Shown one piece after another: positions 5,463-8,892 of a stretch of 8,892 bases of DNA (the first letter of the stretch is position 1; every line of letters starts with the position of its first letter). The DNA lies in NCBI GenBank assembly GCA_015522935.1, contig WALH01000035.1, forward strand, positions 1 to 8,892, read 5' to 3'. This DNA comes from DHVE2 group archaeon (GTDB lineage Archaea; Thermoplasmatota; Thermoplasmata; Thermoplasmatales; Aciduliprofundaceae). The notes under the pieces were generated by a model. It searched no databases and was not told the origin of the DNA. It saw nothing but the letters and a program-made list of their open reading frames with translations. The translations under genes were made by a program, and so were the position numbers.

Positions 5463-6194
5463 ATGATCACAATAAGCACAGATTTTGGATACGAGGATCA
5501 CTATGTTGGTGTGATGAAAGGTGTTATTTATAATATTAATCCACAAGCAGTAATAGTGGACATCACCCATGGAATCAGAAGGCATGATATAAGACATGCT
5601 TCATATATTCTTCGATCTATTATTGATTACTTTTCAAATTCTGTTCATCTTTTCGTTGTGGATCCGGGTGTTGGGACATCTCGACGTGGAATTGTGGCAA
5701 AATTAGATAATGGATACTATGTCGGTCCAGATAACGGTATTTTAACTCTTGTAAAGCACAGAGTTGAAAAAGTCTGGGAGATAACTCTGAAAGCATCTAG
5801 CACGACCTTTCATGGAAGAGACATCTTTGCACCTATTGCCGCTAAGGTGGATATGCATGAGTTTCAAAATCTCAGAGAAATATATGATTTTTACTCTTAT
5901 GAACTGATCGAACCAAAGAAAGAAAGGGAAAAAATAGTGGGTGAAATAATACATGTTGATCACTTTGGTAATGTGATAACAAATATCCCTTCAGATATGA
6001 TTCAAAACGTGAAAATTGTGAGATGGAAAAATTACGAAATGAGATTTGTTCCATCGTATGGTTTTGCCAAAAAAGGTGAGTTGATAGCTCTGATAAACAG
6101 TGAGAATTTTTTAGAATTTGCATCCAATCAGGGTTCTGCTTTTAACAATCTAAAACTCAAGATAGGAGATAAAATAGAAATAGAAACTTACTGA
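5463..6194 (+). CDS. S-adenosylmethionine hydrolase (SAM hydroxide adenosyltransferase, DUF62)
   Basis: Member of the family related to fluorinase and chlorinase that uses water-derived hydroxide to split S-adenosylmethionine into adenosine and methionine. From the ATG at 5463 it has 243 residues. The motifs appear in order: STDFGYEDHYVGVMKG near the N-terminus, VDITH, VVDPGVGTSRR, VGPDNGIL, TTFHGRDIFAPIAA and, in the C-terminal domain, HVDHFGNVITNI. The catalytic Asp-Arg-His triad described for archaeal members maps to D67, R74 and H117. This makes hydroxide transfer more likely than halogenation. An ATG at 5457 is also in frame, but it directly abuts the GAGG at 5452-5455, whereas 5463 has a 7-base spacer and gives the typical short start before TDFG. 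It is co-transcribed with acyP. The physiological role of SAM hydrolysis in archaea is not settled. The 3' end overlaps the convergent coiled-coil gene by seven bases. Confidence 0.9.
   Translation: MITISTDFGYEDHYVGVMKGVIYNINPQAVIVDITHGIRRHDIRHASYILRSIIDYFSNSVHLFVVDPGVGTSRRGIVAKLDNGYYVGPDNGILTLVKHRVEKVWEITLKASSTTFHGRDIFAPIAAKVDMHEFQNLREIYDFYSYELIEPKKEREKIVGEIIHVDHFGNVITNIPSDMIQNVKIVRWKNYEMRFVPSYGFAKKGELIALINSENFLEFASNQGSAFNNLKLKIGDKIEIETY
6169..6187 (-). terminator. Candidate U-rich terminator of the coiled-coil gene, inside the SAM hydrolase 3' end
   Basis: Past the coiled-coil gene's TAA, the minus strand reads GTTTCTATTTCTATTTTATC, a broken T-rich tract. It is weaker than the tract at 3083-3100. 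It is the complement of the Ile/Lys/Glu codons that end the SAM hydrolase. Confidence 0.3.
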
Positions 6195-6793
6195 AACCCC
6201 TCTTCAAGAGATTTAGCTGTAGTTAAAAATGTATTGGCCTGTTCCTCGTATGTTTTGCTCTCTTGGAAATGCTCTGCTGCTTTGGCTTTATGTTTTGTCA
6301 TCTTCTGGATTATCTCAGCTTCTTTTTTTCTTATAGTCAGTATTTTTGCATTTATATGAGATACTTTTGTTTGAAGCCCAGCAATTTTTGCTCTTATTTT
6401 CTCTTGCTTTTTGAGGGAGCCTGCGGCTCTCATTCTCTCATTCAGAGCTGTGATTTTATTTTTTATATCATTAAGTTTCTTCTTCTCGGCATTTTCCTTC
6501 TCTTTATACTTTGCCTTCTCAGCTTGGTATTTGGCAACTTTCTGCATTTCCTCTCGATACTTTTGATGATAGATAGATGCTCTTCTCTTGTAATCAGCTG
6601 CTTTTTTCCGTAATTTTGCAGCCTCGCTTAGCCTGTCCAGTTTCTCCTTCTCTCTTAACGCTTCACCCTGAGTTTTAGCCTGAAATTCTTCATAGGCAGC
6701 CTTCTTTTCATGCTCCCCCTCAAAAAGTTGAGGTTTAGGCTTCTCAGCAGTTTTTACCTGATCCTTCTTGGTGTCTTTGACCTTTTTCGCCAT
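6188..6793 (-). CDS. Lysine-rich coiled-coil protein of unknown function
   Basis: I do not recognise this 201-residue protein. It is almost entirely predicted alpha helix: the only prolines are at 19 and 21 (KPKP), and there is no Cys or Trp. Residues about 30-200 are dominated by Lys, Glu, Ala and Gln, with spaced Leu, Ile and Tyr suggesting a long coiled coil. MRAAGSLKK near 121-129 is a likely turn, so two helices may fold back as a hairpin. There is no signal peptide or membrane segment, so it should be cytosolic. The basic N-terminus (AKKVKDTKKDQVK) could contact nucleic acid or membrane, which is speculation. In-frame GTG codons at 6802 and 6799 lie within the ribosome-binding sequence AGGTGGTGAAT, so the ATG at 6793 is preferred. 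It has its own promoter and no operon partner. Coiled-coil proteins match each other by composition, so similarity searches need care. Confidence 0.85.
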   Translation of the reverse strand: MAKKVKDTKKDQVKTAEKPKPQLFEGEHEKKAAYEEFQAKTQGEALREKEKLDRLSEAAKLRKKAADYKRRASIYHQKYREEMQKVAKYQAEKAKYKEKENAEKKKLNDIKNKITALNERMRAAGSLKKQEKIRAKIAGLQTKVSHINAKILTIRKKEAEIIQKMTKHKAKAAEHFQESKTYEEQANTFLTTAKSLEEGFQ

Positions 6794-6825
6794 ATTCACC
6801 ACCTAAAAAGATATAGCAACGGGTG

Positions 6826-6845
6826 TTAATAAATATTGCGGTTTT
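6826..6845 (-). promoter_or_regulatory. TATA box and BRE for the coiled-coil gene
   Basis: The minus strand reads AAAACCGC (BRE-like), then AATATTTATTAA. The predicted start of transcription is near 6806, giving a leader of about 13 bases that carries AGGTGGTGAAT before the ATG. Confidence 0.5.
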
Positions 6846-6865
6846 AATTCAAATTAGTTCGAGGT

Positions 6866-6884
6866 AAAGAAAAATAAATAAAAA
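6866..6884 (-). terminator. U-rich terminator of the surface-protein gene
   Basis: The minus strand reads TTTTTATTTATTTTTCTTT shortly after the TAA of the surface-protein gene, with no hairpin. It lies between that stop and the promoter of the coiled-coil gene, which suggests the two genes are transcribed separately. Confidence 0.5.
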
Positions 6885-6891
6885 CAGGTAT

Positions 6892-8892
6892 TTATTTTCT
6901 TTGATGCTTTCTGTAAAAAACAATGATGATTAATATTAATCCTGCTATCATTGGAGCAATAACTGCAAACTCTGGCACCTGTGGACCGGTTACTGCGTAC
7001 ACGTATACAGAATGAGTTGCAAACATCATTATTTCATTGTTTTTTCCATCACCGTTGTAATCAAACTGATTCCAGCCAGTTTCCACACTCATTGGCTTGA
7101 AAACAGTAACTGAGGTGTCCCTTTTATCACCTATTATTTCACCAGTCCACAGGAGGGTTCCGTCCATACCAGAGAGTATTCTTATGTACGTTGCGTTCTG
7201 AACGGTGCTATTCGTCATATAAACCATTTTTACAATAGTGTCATTCACACCATCTCCATCAATATCGCCGGTGGGGGCTATGGTCGTTGTCCAGTTGCCA
7301 TAGTCGTTGTTATTGAGACCTGTGCTTACACTTACATTCCAGATAGCAGTTCCATCTTTCATAGAAATAGCCGAGACGTTTATGTACACACCGGAGCCAT
7401 CGTTATAATATCCTGAAGCTACGGCAGAATCCTGAATTCCATCACTATTCATATCAGTTACTTCTTTCACCACAGCAGTTCCTGAATAGCCGGACACAAG
7501 GTCGTTGTAAATCTTCGTGTATATTTTATTGCCATCTTTTCCTGATATGGCGGTAACGTTGATAGTTAACACTTTATATCCATTGGTTAATGTTTCATTT
7601 TCCCCAAATAAATAGACATCCCATACGCCATCTCCATTTATATCCCCCGTTGAGAGATATGGAAGGTAATGATAGCTCTGATTGACAAGATTGTTGCTCC
7701 ACAGCGTTGTATTGTGCACAATGTCCCAGCAGATTAAATTTGTGTTGTTGTCCACGATGAGAATATCGCCATTATCATCACTGTTGAAGTCCACAGAAGA
7801 TATTAGCCTATGAAAAACACCGGTTTTTATATCGGTATGATAGGGCAACACGGTAAGGTTACCAACTCTCGTATCATAATATCCCATAAAAACGCCGCCT
7901 GAATTTATGAAATTGAGATGCGTTTTGTTTCCTTCGCTAATTAAGGTTGAAATCATAAAATCAGTCTTATTATCTTTGTTGTAATCGAACATATAACTGT
8001 TTAGGGATGAAAACGCGTAAACTGGGTTTGACATCATATAAAAACCGGGTACCGTTAAGTTCCATATTTCATGCCCAGTAGCCGGATCTATGGCGAAAAC
8101 GGTGGTATTTCCCGAACTGTATGTGAGATTTATTAACATAAGTGTGGGATAAGTGCCATTAACTCCCGCACCATTGAGGTTTAATGTATCTGCGCCAATT
8201 GTGGGATAACCACCAGTTTGGTATCCTGTTTCATTCCTTTCCCACAGGATATTCAGGGTTTCGTTCATTGCGATTATTTGAAGCTTTGAAACAACATGCC
8301 CATAAACCTGACCACTGTAATATCCCATGTAAAGCAACTGAACATCGTTGTTGGGAAGAGAGTAAATGTGGAATGAGTATGTATAACTGGTAACGGTTAC
8401 TGAAAATCCGTTGACCGTAATTGTTGACGGGATATCTATTCCCCTGTAGGCAACAGTGTTAATGGATGGGTAGTCAAGGCTGTAAATGGAAATTCTCTTA
8501 TTGTTGGAATGGTTGGCAAATATCATAAAATCCTTTTCTTTTACCGGCGTACCAGTTGAGTCTTCTATTATTACTCCCCAGACGCTCGGATCCATGGATA
8601 CCGTGTCACCATTTTCAGAATAACCGACATCCGTAAAGTTTCTCAGTGATATTTGTTTTCCATCGCTTCCATTCAGCACCTCCACCGAGTATGTACTTGC
8701 CGTGAAATTTTCCATTTCAACCAAAAACTCTGCAAGATTGTCCCCATTTGTATCCATGCTTGAGATTACACTTTTTATATTTCCCATGCCAGTACTTAGA
8801 TTCTTTGTCCATACTTCCTGTGGTGAAAAGTTCACACTGTAGGCAAAGGCTGTAGACGATACCATGAGCACTGATGCCACGCTCAATACAAT
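6892..8892 (-). CDS. Exported beta-propeller-like surface protein, C-terminally anchored (5' end outside window)
   Basis: The frame is open to the window edge, giving 666 residues. The first visible ones (IVLSVASVLMVSSTAFA) are the hydrophobic core and AxA-type cleavage site of a signal peptide whose basic start is missing, so the TTG at 8886 is not the true start. Numbering from that TTG, seven calcium-loop motifs (DxNxDGxxD type) lie at 45, 301, 366, 415, 478, 541 and 609. They are interleaved with PQQ-propeller-like strands such as ISMKDGTAIW (507-516) and LSGMDGTLLW (571-580). This FG-GAP/VCBS-like pattern suggests a beta propeller outside the cell. About 26 Asn-X-Ser/Thr sequons and a single Cys are seen. 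The C-terminus is VPEF at 637-640, a hydrophobic span of about 18 residues and RKHQRK, resembling the archaeal PEF-CTERM sorting signal. It could instead be a plain membrane anchor. The ligand is unknown; adhesion or cell-surface structure is a guess. Confidence 0.88.
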   Translation of the reverse strand: MVLSVASVLMVSSTAFAYSVNFSPQEVWTKNLSTGMGNIKSVISSMDTNGDNLAEFLVEMENFTASTYSVEVLNGSDGKQISLRNFTDVGYSENGDTVSMDPSVWGVIIEDSTGTPVKEKDFMIFANHSNNKRISIYSLDYPSINTVAYRGIDIPSTITVNGFSVTVTSYTYSFHIYSLPNNDVQLLYMGYYSGQVYGHVVSKLQIIAMNETLNILWERNETGYQTGGYPTIGADTLNLNGAGVNGTYPTLMLINLTYSSGNTTVFAIDPATGHEIWNLTVPGFYMMSNPVYAFSSLNSYMFDYNKDNKTDFMISTLISEGNKTHLNFINSGGVFMGYYDTRVGNLTVLPYHTDIKTGVFHRLISSVDFNSDDNGDILIVDNNTNLICWDIVHNTTLWSNNLVNQSYHYLPYLSTGDINGDGVWDVYLFGENETLTNGYKVLTINVTAISGKDGNKIYTKIYNDLVSGYSGTAVVKEVTDMNSDGIQDSAVASGYYNDGSGVYINVSAISMKDGTAIWNVSVSTGLNNNDYGNWTTTIAPTGDIDGDGVNDTIVKMVYMTNSTVQNATYIRILSGMDGTLLWTGEIIGDKRDTSVTVFKPMSVETGWNQFDYNGDGKNNEIMMFATHSVYVYAVTGPQVPEFAVIAPMIAGLILIIIVFYRKHQRK

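Noticed and set aside
6199..6210. CTCTT-C-AAGAG inverted repeat after the SAM hydrolase stop
   Set aside because: A one-base loop cannot form a stable hairpin, and the bases are coding in the convergent gene.
6263..6613. Plus-strand frame of 116 codons opposite the coiled-coil gene
   Set aside because: Its Phe/Leu/Ser/Cys-rich translation is the antisense of Lys/Glu/Ala codons. It has no start signals of its own.
8868..8886. TTG at 8886 as the start of the surface protein
   Set aside because: The frame stays open to the window edge with hydrophobic residues before it, and a signal peptide without a basic n-region would be unusual. The true start is almost certainly outside the window.
1..8892. 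CRISPR arrays, tRNA or rRNA genes, insertion sequences, riboswitches
   Set aside because: I looked at the non-coding spacers on both strands and saw no regularly spaced repeats, cloverleaf-like segments, transposase genes or long terminal inverted repeats. A covariance-model scan would settle small RNAs.

Overview
The window reads as a densely packed, AT-rich archaeal chromosome segment. Archaeal signs are an initiation factor 5A with a hypusination site, an FtsZ that most resembles the archaeal FtsZ2 group, a GTP-type PEP carboxykinase, A/T-rich TATA boxes preceded by purine-rich BRE-like elements about 35 to 50 bases before the start codons, and U-rich rather than hairpin-type 3' ends. The gene set fits a euryarchaeon in the broad sense. 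The Thermoplasmatota, for example an Aciduliprofundum-like (DHVE2) organism, are my best guess from general resemblance, but nothing here proves it.

Layout. (1) Positions 1-1673, minus strand: a probable cell-division operon, read as a tandem ribbon-helix-helix regulator, then an FtsZ2-like protein with an ATGA overlap, then the start of a small coiled-coil/TPR-like protein with a TTG start, cut by the window edge. (2) 1674-1842: a divergent promoter region with inverted repeats on both sides. (3) 1843-3107, plus strand: aIF5A and agmatinase, which joins the factor that needs spermidine-derived hypusine to a polyamine-synthesis enzyme. (4) 3101-4963, minus strand: GTP-dependent PEP carboxykinase, convergent with agmatinase and overlapping it by 7 bases. 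(5) 5178-6194, plus strand: acylphosphatase and an S-adenosylmethionine hydrolase (DUF62 family), closely spaced. (6) 6188-6793, minus strand: a 201-residue lysine-rich coiled-coil protein of unknown function, again overlapping its convergent neighbour by 7 bases. (7) 6892-8892, minus strand: a large exported beta-propeller-like surface protein with seven calcium-binding-type loops, about 26 N-glycosylation sequons and a C-terminal tripartite signal starting VPEF that resembles the PEF-CTERM archaeosortase signal. Its N-terminus lies outside the window.

How it works together. The most coherent unit is the regulator-ftsZ operon, which parallels the cdrS-ftsZ2 operon known in haloarchaea but has two RHH domains in one chain and a further coiled-coil gene downstream. 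The rest is core metabolism and translation (gluconeogenesis, polyamine/hypusine, SAM turnover) plus a cell-surface protein. I saw no mobile elements, CRISPR array, tRNA or rRNA. Several genes have an in-frame GTG or TTG a few codons before an ATG that is better placed relative to Shine-Dalgarno-like or promoter signals. I placed those starts at the ATG and give the reason in each entry.
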